From: Emticicia soli
GTDB taxonomy: Bacteria > Bacteroidota > Bacteroidia > Cytophagales > Spirosomataceae
Direction of reading: 5' to 3'
Assembly: GCF_037860775.1 (NCBI RefSeq)
Contig: NZ_JBBEWC010000003.1
Location: 186,001-250,000 of the forward strand
DNA: 64,000 nt
Part shown: positions 40,960-49,165 of the stretch, piece after piece
Layout: every line of letters begins with the position of its first letter
Position numbering within the stretch: position 1 is the first letter of the stretch
Translations under genes and position numbers: made by a program
Notes under the pieces: model-generated
Told to the model about the DNA's origin: nothing
What the model saw: only the letters and a program-made list of their open reading frames with translations
Database searches by the model: none

Positions 40960-42384
40960 ATGAAAGTAGAGCAAATTTATACTGGTTGTTTAGCAGAGGC
41001 TGCTTATTATATTGAATCAGAAGGCGAAGCAGTTGTGATTGACCCTTTACGAGAAAGCCAACCATATATTGAACGTGCAGCACGAGATAATGCAAAAATA
41101 AAATATGTTTTTGAAACACATTTTCATGCCGATTTTGTATCGGGGCATATTGACTTAGCTCAAAAAACCGGAGCTACTATTGTATTTGGACCAACCGCAA
41201 AGCCATCTTATGAGGCATATATTGCACAAGATAATGATGAGTTTCAGATTGGTAAGGTGCGTATCAGACTGTTACATACGCCTGGTCATACATTAGAGTC
41301 ATCATGCTATTTATTAATTGATGAACATGGAGAAGAAGTAGCTTTGTTCTCGGGTGATACCCTGTTTATTAATGATGTAGGCCGCCCAGATCTGGCTCAA
41401 CACGTTATAGCCGATTTAACACAGGAAAAACTAGCCTCTTACTTGTTTGATTCGCTTCGGAATAAAATTATGCCTTTAAATGATAACATTATCATTTATC
41501 CGAACCACGGAGCAGGGAGTGCCTGCGGTAAAAATATGAGTAAGGAAACCACCGATACGCTTGGGCATCAGAAAAAAGTGAATTATGCACTTGATACAAG
41601 CCTTACAAAAGAGCAATTTATTAAGGAAGTGCTTACAGGCCTGGTACCACCTCCCGGCTATTTCCCTTTCAATGTACTCATGAATCTCAGAGGCTACGAG
41701 AGCTTAGATAAAGTAATAGACAGAGGAACCAGAGCATTAAGTGTACTCGAATTTGAAGTGGCTATGCATGAAACCGAGGCCTTGGTGCTAGATGTGAGAA
41801 AAGCCGAGACCTTTGCCAAAGGGTTTGTACCGGGTGCTATCAATATTGGTCTTGAGGGGCAATTTGCAACTTGGGTGGGTACTTTAATACCTGATTTGAA
41901 ACAGCCTATATTATTGATAAGCGATACAGGCAAAGAAGAAGAGGCAGTATTGCGTATGGCTAGAGTTGGCTATGATAATTGCATAGGATTTTTAAAAGGC
42001 GGTTTTGAAGCATGGAAACAGGCCGATAAAGAAACAGATAAAATAGAAACAATAAGTGCTGAAACTTTTGCCGAATTATGGAAGAACCATAAAAAAGAGC
42101 TAGATGTAATAGATGTTAGAAAGAAAAGCGAGCATGATGCCGAGCATATTATAGGAAGCGAAAATATGCCACTTGATTTTCTGAATAATTATATGGCGCA
42201 ATTTAAACCAGATAAAATATATTATTTACATTGTGCTGGTGGGTATCGTTCTATGATAGCAGCTTCAATACTAAAGGCGCGGGGCGTTAAACATTTAATA
42301 GATGTTACGGGTGGTTTTAGCGCTATTAAAGCCACAAATAAGGTAGGCATAAGTGAGTATATATGCCCAACAACCTTGTTATAA
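40960..42384 (+). CDS. CstB-like persulfide dioxygenase with pseudo-rhodanese and rhodanese domains
   Basis: 474 residues. The N-terminal metallo-beta-lactamase domain (about 1-250) has the ETHE1-type loop THFHADFVSGH (53-63), second ligand region HTPGH and FSGDTLFINDVGRPD. Phe replaces the last His of HxHxDH, while the residues that bind iron in persulfide dioxygenases appear kept. A central rhodanese-like domain (about 260-355) has DTGKEE where a catalytic Cys would be, so it is a pseudo-rhodanese. The C-terminal rhodanese has C425 in HCAGGYRS. This is the Staphylococcus aureus CstB layout, which oxidises persulfide to thiosulfate or sulfite. Activity is inferred. Confidence 0.88.
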   Translation: MKVEQIYTGCLAEAAYYIESEGEAVVIDPLRESQPYIERAARDNAKIKYVFETHFHADFVSGHIDLAQKTGATIVFGPTAKPSYEAYIAQDNDEFQIGKVRIRLLHTPGHTLESSCYLLIDEHGEEVALFSGDTLFINDVGRPDLAQHVIADLTQEKLASYLFDSLRNKIMPLNDNIIIYPNHGAGSACGKNMSKETTDTLGHQKKVNYALDTSLTKEQFIKEVLTGLVPPPGYFPFNVLMNLRGYESLDKVIDRGTRALSVLEFEVAMHETEALVLDVRKAETFAKGFVPGAINIGLEGQFATWVGTLIPDLKQPILLISDTGKEEEAVLRMARVGYDNCIGFLKGGFEAWKQADKETDKIETISAETFAELWKNHKKELDVIDVRKKSEHDAEHIIGSENMPLDFLNNYMAQFKPDKIYYLHCAGGYRSMIAASILKARGVKHLIDVTGGFSAIKATNKVGISEYICPTTLL

Positions 42385-42406
42385 GTTTCTAAAATTATGT
42401 TTCTTA

Positions 42407-42422
42407 TGTAACAATAATCACA
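42407..42422. promoter_or_regulatory. Crp/Fnr-type operator 3 (upstream of rhodanese gene)
   Basis: TGTAACAATAATCACA, the reverse complement of TGTGATTATTGTTACA and thus the same motif in reverse. The TTTG element (42448-42451) has its G 29 nt after the operator, exactly as at operators 1 and 2. The rhodanese ATG is at 42482. It indicates a second transcription start inside the sulfur cluster. Confidence 0.7.
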
Positions 42423-42481
42423 GTATAAGTGAGAATGATTAATGAAATTTGTTATCATTAATCATTTTAAACAACATAGAA

Positions 42482-42808
42482 ATGTTCGATTTTTTTAAAA
42501 CTAAGAAACAGTACCAAGATTTGGCGGGTCAGGCCTTTAAACAGATGCTGACTGATAATAAAGATTCTGTATTGCTTGATGTGCGTACGGCAGGCGAATA
42601 CCGTCAAGGTGCAATAAAAGGAGCTATTAATATAGATATAATGGGGGCTGATTTTCATGCTAAAATAGCGAAACTTGACCCACATAAAACTTATCTGATT
42701 TATTGCCGAAGCGGTAACCGCAGTGCACAGGCCTGTAAATATATGGCAAGCCTTGGCTTTAAAGATGTCTATAATCTTTCGGGAGGTATAGGAAGTTTTC
42801 CACTTTAA
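42482..42808 (+). CDS. Single-domain rhodanese-like sulfurtransferase
   Basis: About 108 residues when started at ATG 42482. An upstream in-frame ATG at 42449 overlaps the promoter element, so I prefer the later start. The catalytic loop is CRSGNRS (in YLIYCRSGNRSAQA), the active-site Cys for sulfur transfer from thiosulfate or persulfides. DVRTAGEY and the GGIGSF C-terminus are typical of rhodanese folds. No signal peptide, cytoplasmic. Follows the CstB-like gene by about 100 bp and leads a set of three small membrane-protein genes. Confidence 0.88.
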   Translation: MFDFFKTKKQYQDLAGQAFKQMLTDNKDSVLLDVRTAGEYRQGAIKGAINIDIMGADFHAKIAKLDPHKTYLIYCRSGNRSAQACKYMASLGFKDVYNLSGGIGSFPL

Positions 42809-42820
42809 AAAATAAAGAAG

Positions 42821-43027
42821 ATGAATACATTACTTAAAAACTGGGATTTGCTCCGAATTGTAAGGTTGGTGGCTGGTTTAGTGATAATTTTCATGTCTAT
42901 TGCTGAAAATCAGATAATTTTAAGTATTATTGGTGTTTTATTGCTAATTCAGGCTGTATTAAACTTTGGTTGTGGCCCAAATGGCTGCGATATTAATTCT
43001 AACAGAAGATACAAACGAAGGAGCTAA
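42821..43027 (+). CDS. Small two-helix membrane protein with Cys motif
   Basis: 68 residues. Two hydrophobic segments (about 13-28 and 32-48) precede FGCGPNGCDI, whose two cysteines lie at the membrane boundary. It looks related to the DUF2892/YgaP-type inner-membrane proteins often found beside rhodaneses, but the Cys arrangement differs from the usual CPLY. It starts 12 bp after the rhodanese and 12 bp before the next gene, so is clearly in the operon. Possibly helps sulfur handling at the membrane (inference from context). Confidence 0.75.
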   Translation: MNTLLKNWDLLRIVRLVAGLVIIFMSIAENQIILSIIGVLLLIQAVLNFGCGPNGCDINSNRRYKRRS

Positions 43028-43039
43028 ACAGGTAAAGAC

Positions 43040-43255
43040 ATGAAATATGTAAAGTTTTTAGCGTGGATAGGTACAGGTATAGGCGCCATTGGAGGGTATT
43101 TATACTGGAAAGAAATAGGATGTATTACAGGTACGTGCCCGCTTAAATCTCAATGGCAAACAATGATTCCTATCGGAGCATACTTTGGTTTTGTGGCAGG
43201 CGATGTGCTGAAAGGTTTTTTTATGCCCAGTAAAAAAGATGGAGATAAGCAGTAA
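43040..43255 (+). CDS. DUF6132-like small membrane protein
   Basis: 71 residues. Two hydrophobic segments flank GCITGTCPLKS, a Cys pair in the loop between helices. The pattern (GYLYWKEIGC-x5-CPL then a glycine-rich helix) recalls DUF6132 proteins that accompany rhodanese and sulfur-oxidation genes in Bacteroidota. Function unknown; role in transport or relay of sulfane sulfur is speculative. It is 12 bp after the preceding small gene and 44 bp before the next. Confidence 0.75.
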   Translation: MKYVKFLAWIGTGIGAIGGYLYWKEIGCITGTCPLKSQWQTMIPIGAYFGFVAGDVLKGFFMPSKKDGDKQ

Positions 43256-43299
43256 TAGGAAACTTAGCTAAATAATCATAGAATCTAAACTATCTTAAC

Positions 43300-43500
43300 A
43301 TGAAAAACCTTGGCAGAATCGACCGTGTCATTCGGGTAATTGTTACGCTCATTGTAATCAGCCTTTACTATACCGATGTACTAAATGGAATATGGGGCAT
43401 TTTAGCTGTAGCATTAGCCAGTATCACCTTAGTTACCAGTCTTGTAAGTTTTTGTCCTATCTATTCTGTGATTGGCATTAATACTTCAAATAAACGATAA
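43300..43500 (+). CDS. DUF2892 (YgaP-type) membrane protein
   Basis: 66 residues beginning MKNLGRIDRVIRVIV, followed by two hydrophobic helices and ending with SFCPIYSVIGINT. This is the DUF2892 signature (N-terminal N-x-x-R-x-x-R, C-terminal CPxYxxxGI). Such proteins form the membrane part of rhodanese YgaP. Last gene of the sulfur operon, with a terminator just downstream. Confidence 0.85.
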   Translation: MKNLGRIDRVIRVIVTLIVISLYYTDVLNGIWGILAVALASITLVTSLVSFCPIYSVIGINTSNKR

Positions 43501-43844
43501 TAAGATATTTGTTATATATTAGAGAATCCTATCGATTTAAGCGGTAGGATTTTTTGTTTTATAACCCTAAACTTATCATTTCTGGTTTTAATCTGGTAGC
43601 TGAAATGAAAGGTAAATTCAGAACCTCAATTGGTGAGCTATAGATGCGTAAAAGATATAGGTGTTTTAATATTAATTAAGCAAATAAATTCTATCCAGTC
43701 AAAAAATCTGAGTTATATGCGATACCATGTCATTCATTTCAAAATCCCTTTTACAACAGGCAATTTTTGTATCTGATGAATAAGAATCGGTTTATTGTTT
43801 TTCAGTAAATTGCATCATCAAAAACGTGCTTAATTATAATACTG
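43501..43844. other. Intergenic region after sulfur operon
   Basis: 344 bp containing only the terminator above and A/T-rich sequence presumably holding the promoter of the hydrolase at 43845. No gene or repeat seen. Confidence 0.4.
43525..43556 (+). terminator. Sulfur operon terminator
   Basis: Stem AATCCTATCG (43525-43534) with CGGTAGGATT (43542-43551), one wobble pair, 7-nt loop, then T4G. Confidence 0.8.
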
Positions 43845-44615
43845 ATGAAAACCACTCGCAACTCACAAATCCTGAGCCTTCTTTTTGCATTTATTTGCTT
43901 ATTCAATTCACAAACAAAAGTACTTGCCCAGTCTGGCGTAAAGTTAGATAGTGTTCGTTGGCTCGATAAATCTCGTAATCGTGTTATTCCTGTAGCTTTT
44001 TATACACCTGAAACAAACAAAAAAATTAAGAGTCAGCCATTAGTGATATTTAGTCATGGTTATGATGCAAATGTGGGCAGGGCTAATTTGGAGTACTCTT
44101 ACATTAATGAGAATTTAGCAGCAAACGGGTATTTTGTAGCCAGTATCCAACACGAATTGCCTACTGATAGCCTGTTGCCCATGACAGGCAAACCACAGAT
44201 TGTGCGACGCTCTAATTGGGAGCGAGGTGTAGCAAATATTTTATTTGTACTGAACGAAATCAAAAAGACTCACCCATCCCTTGACTACAAGCATGTAATT
44301 TTAATTGGGCACTCAAATGGTGGCGATATGACGGCTTTATTTGGGCAAAAATATCCAGGTTTAGTCAGCAAAATTATTACCTTAGATAACCGTAGAGTAG
44401 CTTTACCCCGAACTAAAAGACCTCTGGTTTATTCGTTGCGCTCAAGCGACCAACCTGCTGACGAAGATGTGCTACCCACAGAAGAAGAACAGAAAAAGCT
44501 AGGAATAACTGTTATTAAACTGCCTGATACTATACACAACCACATGGATAACGATGCAAATGAACGCCAACGAAAAGAGATTAACGATTATATAATGAAA
44601 TTCTTAGGCAAATAA
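43845..44615 (+). CDS. Secreted alpha/beta hydrolase
   Basis: 256 residues with a long hydrophobic leader (about residues 7-29, ending VLAQ). The nucleophile elbow is LIGHSNGGDM, the oxyanion region FSHGYDAN, and the likely acid and base are in LDNRR and TIHNHMD. These place it among alpha/beta hydrolases related to dienelactone hydrolase and platelet-activating-factor-acetylhydrolase-like esterases. The Asn after the nucleophile Ser is a small variant. Substrate unknown. It converges on the esterase at 44629 with a 13-bp gap. Confidence 0.82.
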   Translation: MKTTRNSQILSLLFAFICLFNSQTKVLAQSGVKLDSVRWLDKSRNRVIPVAFYTPETNKKIKSQPLVIFSHGYDANVGRANLEYSYINENLAANGYFVASIQHELPTDSLLPMTGKPQIVRRSNWERGVANILFVLNEIKKTHPSLDYKHVILIGHSNGGDMTALFGQKYPGLVSKIITLDNRRVALPRTKRPLVYSLRSSDQPADEDVLPTEEEQKKLGITVIKLPDTIHNHMDNDANERQRKEINDYIMKFLGK

Positions 44616-44628
44616 ATGTTTATCCCCA

Positions 44629-45492
44629 TTAATCGTTTGCAGGAGTAGGATTCAGTAACCTGAGCGCATTAAAAATTGCCTGATGTGTAACGGTAGCATG
44701 GTCTTCTGCCGGCAGATAATCGAAATAGATTTTCAGATTTTTACTTTTGGTTTTATTGAGCTTTTCCACAAGTAAGTTTGCATCTACTTCCATTACTCTC
44801 GGAATTTCTGTTGGGGTTAAGCCTTCTTTGCCAACACCTATATAAACTTTAGTAGCTTGGCTGAAATTTTCTTGTAATACAGCTGAATCAAAGTTTAGTA
44901 AAGAGCCATTATCCCACCAGATGCTGGGGCTGATAATGATGTATTGGTTGAATAATGTAGGCTTTTTTAATAAGATTTCTGTAGCCAGCAAACCGCCTAA
45001 GGACTGCCCGATAATTGTTTTAGAATTATTTACTTTATAGTTTTTCTCGATATAAGGTTGTAATTCTTTCTCGATAAAGCCTATAAACTTATCTGATTTT
45101 CCGGCAGTTTTAAATCTATCCTTGTCTTTCTGAATTGTAGTAGGGTAGGTGAAGTCTCTTCGTCTATCAACATTGGCAATACCTACAACAATTGATTTGG
45201 GCACACGATTAATCCAGGAGAATGTATTGAACTGATACAAACCCGTTACATGAATAAAATCTTCGTCTTGCGAGCCATCGAGCAAGTAAACAACAGCGTA
45301 ACGGGTTGTGTCTTCTTGGTTGTACCCCTCAGGAAGATAAATATTCAGTATCCTTTTTTCGGATAATTGAACTGATTGTATTTCATCGATGCGCCCCAAT
45401 ACGAAAGGTTTACTATTACTTATCGAATGGGTATTTTGCCCAAGACTAATCAATGGAAGAAATAACAAGAAGCAGATTTTCAGGATTTTCAT
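44629..45492 (-). CDS. Secreted esterase D-like alpha/beta hydrolase
   Basis: 287 residues with a signal peptide (1-18, ending SLGQ). The nucleophile elbow GQSLGG, the segment VVYLLDGSQDEDF and the C-terminal PAEDHATVTHQ with the base His belong to the PF00756 family, close to IroE/Fes-like siderophore esterases and other enzymes with a DG oxyanion loop. It is distinct from the esterase at 30757-31626, which belongs to the same superfamily. No siderophore gene is nearby, so the substrate is open. Confidence 0.83.
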   Translation of the reverse strand: MKILKICFLLFLPLISLGQNTHSISNSKPFVLGRIDEIQSVQLSEKRILNIYLPEGYNQEDTTRYAVVYLLDGSQDEDFIHVTGLYQFNTFSWINRVPKSIVVGIANVDRRRDFTYPTTIQKDKDRFKTAGKSDKFIGFIEKELQPYIEKNYKVNNSKTIIGQSLGGLLATEILLKKPTLFNQYIIISPSIWWDNGSLLNFDSAVLQENFSQATKVYIGVGKEGLTPTEIPRVMEVDANLLVEKLNKTKSKNLKIYFDYLPAEDHATVTHQAIFNALRLLNPTPAND

Positions 45493-45596
45493 TTATAAGT
45501 CTTTGTTTTTAAGTCGTGAATTTAAGTATGATTCTTTAACAACAACAAATTTATACCTTAAACCTATTTATTCGGTTAAAGAGACAATTAAAATAT

Positions 45597-45631
45597 AAAA
45601 CTCCCGAGTTGATTATGAACTCGGGAGTTTT
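45597..45631. terminator. Perfect 14-bp hairpin
   Basis: AAAACTCCCGAGTT (45597-45610) pairs with its complement (45618-45631) around a 7-nt loop. It has A and T runs on both sides, so it can terminate on either strand. Confidence 0.75.
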
Positions 45632-45783
45632 GGTATATATGCACTTATTGCGTCTTATTTATCTTCAGGCCTTTTTAGGCGATAAAAGTATGAGATACCC
45701 TACTTTGTGCCATTTTTTGTTTGTTTGGGGTAAGGTTAGCTTCTTTAAGAAGACTATGAGGGGTGGGTGTCAAGGAAATCTTA

Positions 45784-45811
45784 AATCACGGTTTACCGTG
45801 ATTGTTTTTTT
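45784..45811 (+). terminator. Intrinsic terminator of a possible small RNA
   Basis: Perfect 8-bp stem AATCACGG (45784-45791) with CCGTGATT (45796-45803), TTTA loop, then G and T7. No protein gene ends upstream on this strand. Confidence 0.75.
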
Positions 45812-46102
45812 ATAGCAGATATTGTTCCTTTGGCTAAAAATTCAGCCATGAAAAAATAATGAGTCTGCAATTTTTACAAAGGCCTTAGTTTAAATAAAGG
45901 TTCTGAAAACCAGTGAGTTAGCTGTTTTTAGTGAATTATTGTTTGTATAAAGCAGTACAAAAAGTTTTTTGAGTGGATACGTTTTTTCAATACTTACCAC
46001 TCAGTAAAAAACCAGCATGAATAAGGGGTATTTATTGAAAAACTTCGTACAAAAACAGTAAAATTGATACCGATTTTTCCTAAGCATTCAATAAAATAAG
46101 CC

Positions 46103-49075
46103 ATGAAAAGAATTTTTACGTTTAGCCTGTTATTTTTTTATACTTTGCTGCTTAAAGCACAAACATTGCCGAATCCGATACTGTTTTGTACGCAAATACC
46201 TGAGCCCGATGGCTTTGGTACTTCGCTTGAAACTTTTGGTAATCATCTTGGTAGCACTTCGGCTGCGCCAAGAGGTGGCGACCTCTACATTCGTTACCCA
46301 AACGGGACACTCAAAAACCTTACGCAAACAGCGGGTTATGGGCAAACCGGCATGCAGGGGGCTACATCAATTGCTGTGCGTGACCCTTCTGTACACTGGG
46401 ACGGCACAAAGGCGCTGTTCAGTATGGTAATTGGTTCGGCTACGGCTCAGTATCAGTTAAATACCTATTACTGGCAGCTTTACGAGATTACGGGTTTAGG
46501 AGAAAACGAAACTCCTGTAATTACTAAAGTGCCTAATCAACCAGCTAACTATAATAATGTGCAACCTATTTATGGTACTGACGACCGCATCTTGTTTATC
46601 TCAGACCGCCCTAGAAATGGTGAGGCTCATTTGTACCCACAGCATGATGAGTACGAGTCTTCGCCGATTGTAACGGGTATCTGGCGGCTTGACCCCAAAG
46701 CCTGCTCTATGGCCGATGGTTTACAGATGCTTACTCACTCACCATCAGGCGATTTTACACCTTTTATCGACAACGCGGGGCGTGTGATATTTACCCGCTG
46801 GGATCACCTACAACGTGACCAGCAGGCTGATGCCGATGCCACCGAAGCCCCTATATATGGTACATTCAATTTTTCGGATGAAACAGCCGTAGCTATTAAA
46901 ACTGCTAATGCCCCCGAAATCGAAGTTTTTCCAGAGCCACGCCCCGGCCGTGATGATTTATTGGCACTACCGCAATGGGCCAATACCAATCCGCAGAACT
47001 TCAACATATTTAACCCCTGGATGATGAATGAAGATGGTACCGAACTGGAAATACTCAACCACTTGGGCAGGCATGAAATGGGAAACTACATGACACAGAA
47101 TTTTACTAATGACCCCAACTTGCACGATTTTTATACGCCTATCAGCCCAACGCCTATTCGTGGTATGTTTCATATTCATGAGTCTGTTACTAACCCCGGC
47201 GTGTATTATGGCATAGAAGCTCCTGAGTTTGGTACGCATGGCTCGGGCATGGTAGTAAAGGTACACGCTGCACCCGGTATGCACCCTGAACAAATAACGT
47301 TTCAGTATATTACACATCCGGCAACCCGTACGCCTGACGATAATAACCCACCATCACCTAACCATTCGGGTATGTATCGTAATCCGATTCCGCTTACTGA
47401 TGGCCGCCTGATAGCCTCTCATTCACAATCGCCCAGATATGATGCTAATATCGGAACACCAACGGCTCATATCAGCCGATACAATTACCGTATCCGTTTG
47501 TTAGATTCTACCGCAAGTGGGTATTTTGTAGCTAACAATACTGCACTTACTGGCGCAGGTATTTCAAAGACAGTATCGTGGTGGAATCCTGATATAATGA
47601 TGACTTTCAGCGGTGTATTGTGGGAAACATATCCGGTTGAAGTGCGGGCAAGACCTCGCCCAGCTACGCCAACTACCAACCCTGCTACGGTAGCTCCTTC
47701 AGAGCAGGCACTTTTTACTGCTGCCGGAGTTAACCTGCATGATTTCAGAAAGTTTCTTCGCCGAAACAACCTGGCTGTGCTGGCTATCCGTGACGTAACA
47801 AGCCGTGATGATGAAGACGAACAACAACCTTTTAATCTGAAAGTATCGGGTAGTGCCCATCAAACCGTTAATCCGAGCTACCCTACACCATTATATGAAG
47901 TAAAACACATGCAGTTTTTGCAGGCCGACCAGATTAGGGGCATCGGGGGAATTGATTCGCCAAGGGCAGGCAGAAGAGGAATTGCTCAGTTTTTGCACGA
48001 CCCAACAGCTATGTTATACAATATGCCTTCTACAGGCGCACAAGGCAGTGCCAATATTCATGCCGATGGCTCGGTAGCTATGGTAGTACCAGCCAAGCGC
48101 GCCATTACGTGGCAACTAACCGACGAAAACAACAAAGGCATTGTACGTGAACGTTTATGGTTAAGTGCCATTCCGGGCGAAGTAAGAACCTGTACATCGT
48201 GCCACGGTGAAAGTACACTAAACCAGGCAGGGCAACCTTCGCCTACTAATGCGCCACAGGCACTTAGCACTTTGCTGAATCACATAAAAATGATAGATAC
48301 AGATAACGATGGTGTGAAGGATATTTATGACGCTTATCCGAACGACCCCACTAAGCATATTGCCGAGCCTGTCAATGAGCAGTTTGTATCGAATCTGGCT
48401 AGCTGGATGAACGAAAATCTTAATAACGATGCTGTTGCCTGGACTACTACAAACACCTCCTGTAATGCTAATTCGGCTATGATTGATAACCATGCTGCTG
48501 ATAATACCGGAAGAATAGACCGCTTGAGAAGAGTAATTGATTTATCGAATATGGATGTAGCCACGCTTACTTTTGATGTAGCTTACGCACGCTACAATGC
48601 CAGCAGAGCCGACCGTTTAAGAGTATGGGTTGTAACGTGCAACGGTACTCAGCAATTGGTGTATGATAAAGCCGGAAGCGCGTTGGCTACTGTACCCGAC
48701 CAGACTTCGGTGTTTATCCCCGCCGCCTGTAATCAATGGCGAAAAGAAACCGTTAATTTATCTTCTTTTGCCGGGCGAACAGTTCAACTTGTTTTTGAAG
48801 ATGTAGGTGGCTATGGTAACAGGCTATATCTGGATAACATACTGATTCAGGAAACTGGAAACACCTGCCCGGATAGCCGGACAATATCAGGGAATATTCT
48901 GGCAGGTAAATATGATGCCGCCACTACTATTGTAACCCAAATTAATACCCCAACCAGAGTTTTGTCGGCATCAAGTGTAACCATGAATGCAGGAAATTCA
49001 ATTACATTGCAAGCTGGTTTTGAGGCTCAAAGCGGAAGTATATTTAGGGCATATATAGGCGGATGTGGATACTGA
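46103..49075 (+). CDS. Large secreted protein resembling hydrazine synthase alpha subunit, one heme c motif
   Basis: 990 residues, signal peptide 1-19 (ending LKAQ). The first 650 residues have propeller-like repeats including DDRILFISDRPRNG and FTRWDHLQRDQQ, and later segments typical of HzsA-related proteins. A single heme c motif, CTSCH, is at 697-701 in RTCTSCHGES. A thrombospondin-type-3 calcium motif (TDNDGVKDIYDAYPNDP, near 735-750), a jelly-roll-type domain (about 770-925) and a 60-residue C-terminal module (QAGFEAQSGSIF ... GGCGY) follow. The module is the same type that ends the two metalloproteases. True hydrazine synthesis is most unlikely; role unknown. Confidence 0.7.
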   Translation: MKRIFTFSLLFFYTLLLKAQTLPNPILFCTQIPEPDGFGTSLETFGNHLGSTSAAPRGGDLYIRYPNGTLKNLTQTAGYGQTGMQGATSIAVRDPSVHWDGTKALFSMVIGSATAQYQLNTYYWQLYEITGLGENETPVITKVPNQPANYNNVQPIYGTDDRILFISDRPRNGEAHLYPQHDEYESSPIVTGIWRLDPKACSMADGLQMLTHSPSGDFTPFIDNAGRVIFTRWDHLQRDQQADADATEAPIYGTFNFSDETAVAIKTANAPEIEVFPEPRPGRDDLLALPQWANTNPQNFNIFNPWMMNEDGTELEILNHLGRHEMGNYMTQNFTNDPNLHDFYTPISPTPIRGMFHIHESVTNPGVYYGIEAPEFGTHGSGMVVKVHAAPGMHPEQITFQYITHPATRTPDDNNPPSPNHSGMYRNPIPLTDGRLIASHSQSPRYDANIGTPTAHISRYNYRIRLLDSTASGYFVANNTALTGAGISKTVSWWNPDIMMTFSGVLWETYPVEVRARPRPATPTTNPATVAPSEQALFTAAGVNLHDFRKFLRRNNLAVLAIRDVTSRDDEDEQQPFNLKVSGSAHQTVNPSYPTPLYEVKHMQFLQADQIRGIGGIDSPRAGRRGIAQFLHDPTAMLYNMPSTGAQGSANIHADGSVAMVVPAKRAITWQLTDENNKGIVRERLWLSAIPGEVRTCTSCHGESTLNQAGQPSPTNAPQALSTLLNHIKMIDTDNDGVKDIYDAYPNDPTKHIAEPVNEQFVSNLASWMNENLNNDAVAWTTTNTSCNANSAMIDNHAADNTGRIDRLRRVIDLSNMDVATLTFDVAYARYNASRADRLRVWVVTCNGTQQLVYDKAGSALATVPDQTSVFIPAACNQWRKETVNLSSFAGRTVQLVFEDVGGYGNRLYLDNILIQETGNTCPDSRTISGNILAGKYDAATTIVTQINTPTRVLSASSVTMNAGNSITLQAGFEAQSGSIFRAYIGGCGY

Positions 49076-49095
49076 TCTGACCTGAAAAGTTCTTT

Positions 49096-49130
49096 AAGCC
49101 GTTTAGCTAAACTATTTAGCTAAACGGCTT
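49096..49130. terminator. Terminator after HzsA-like gene
   Basis: Perfect 15-bp stem AAGCCGTTTAGCTAA (49096-49110) with its complement (49116-49130), ACTAT loop, then TTG. Confidence 0.8.
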
Positions 49131-49135
49131 TTGCA

Positions 49136-49165
49136 TTGTAAAATACTTCTATTATAGTACCTTTG
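49136..49165 (+). promoter_or_regulatory. Candidate promoter far upstream of susC-like gene
   Basis: TTG (49136-49138), a 19-nt spacer and TACCTTTG (49158-49165) fit the Bacteroidota consensus exactly. The nearest gene starts at 49676, so it implies either a 5' leader of about 500 nt or a separate RNA. Confidence 0.5.

Larger units (their letters stand above)
45493..46102. other. Intergenic region with two terminator hairpins
   Basis: 610 bp. The hairpins at 45597-45631 and 45784-45810 bracket about 150 bp that contains no convincing gene but could be a small RNA. The rest is A/T rich and must hold the promoter of the gene at 46103. Confidence 0.45.

Noticed and set aside
45609..45815. 68-residue plus-strand frame starting in the terminator at 45597
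   Set aside because: Its start lies inside a perfect hairpin and its end inside the T tract of another terminator; composition looks random. A small RNA is more likely.
46103..49075. Hydrazine synthesis or anammox metabolism
   Set aside because: Only a single alpha-like protein is present, with one heme motif and a Bacteroidota surface module; the other subunits are absent from the window.
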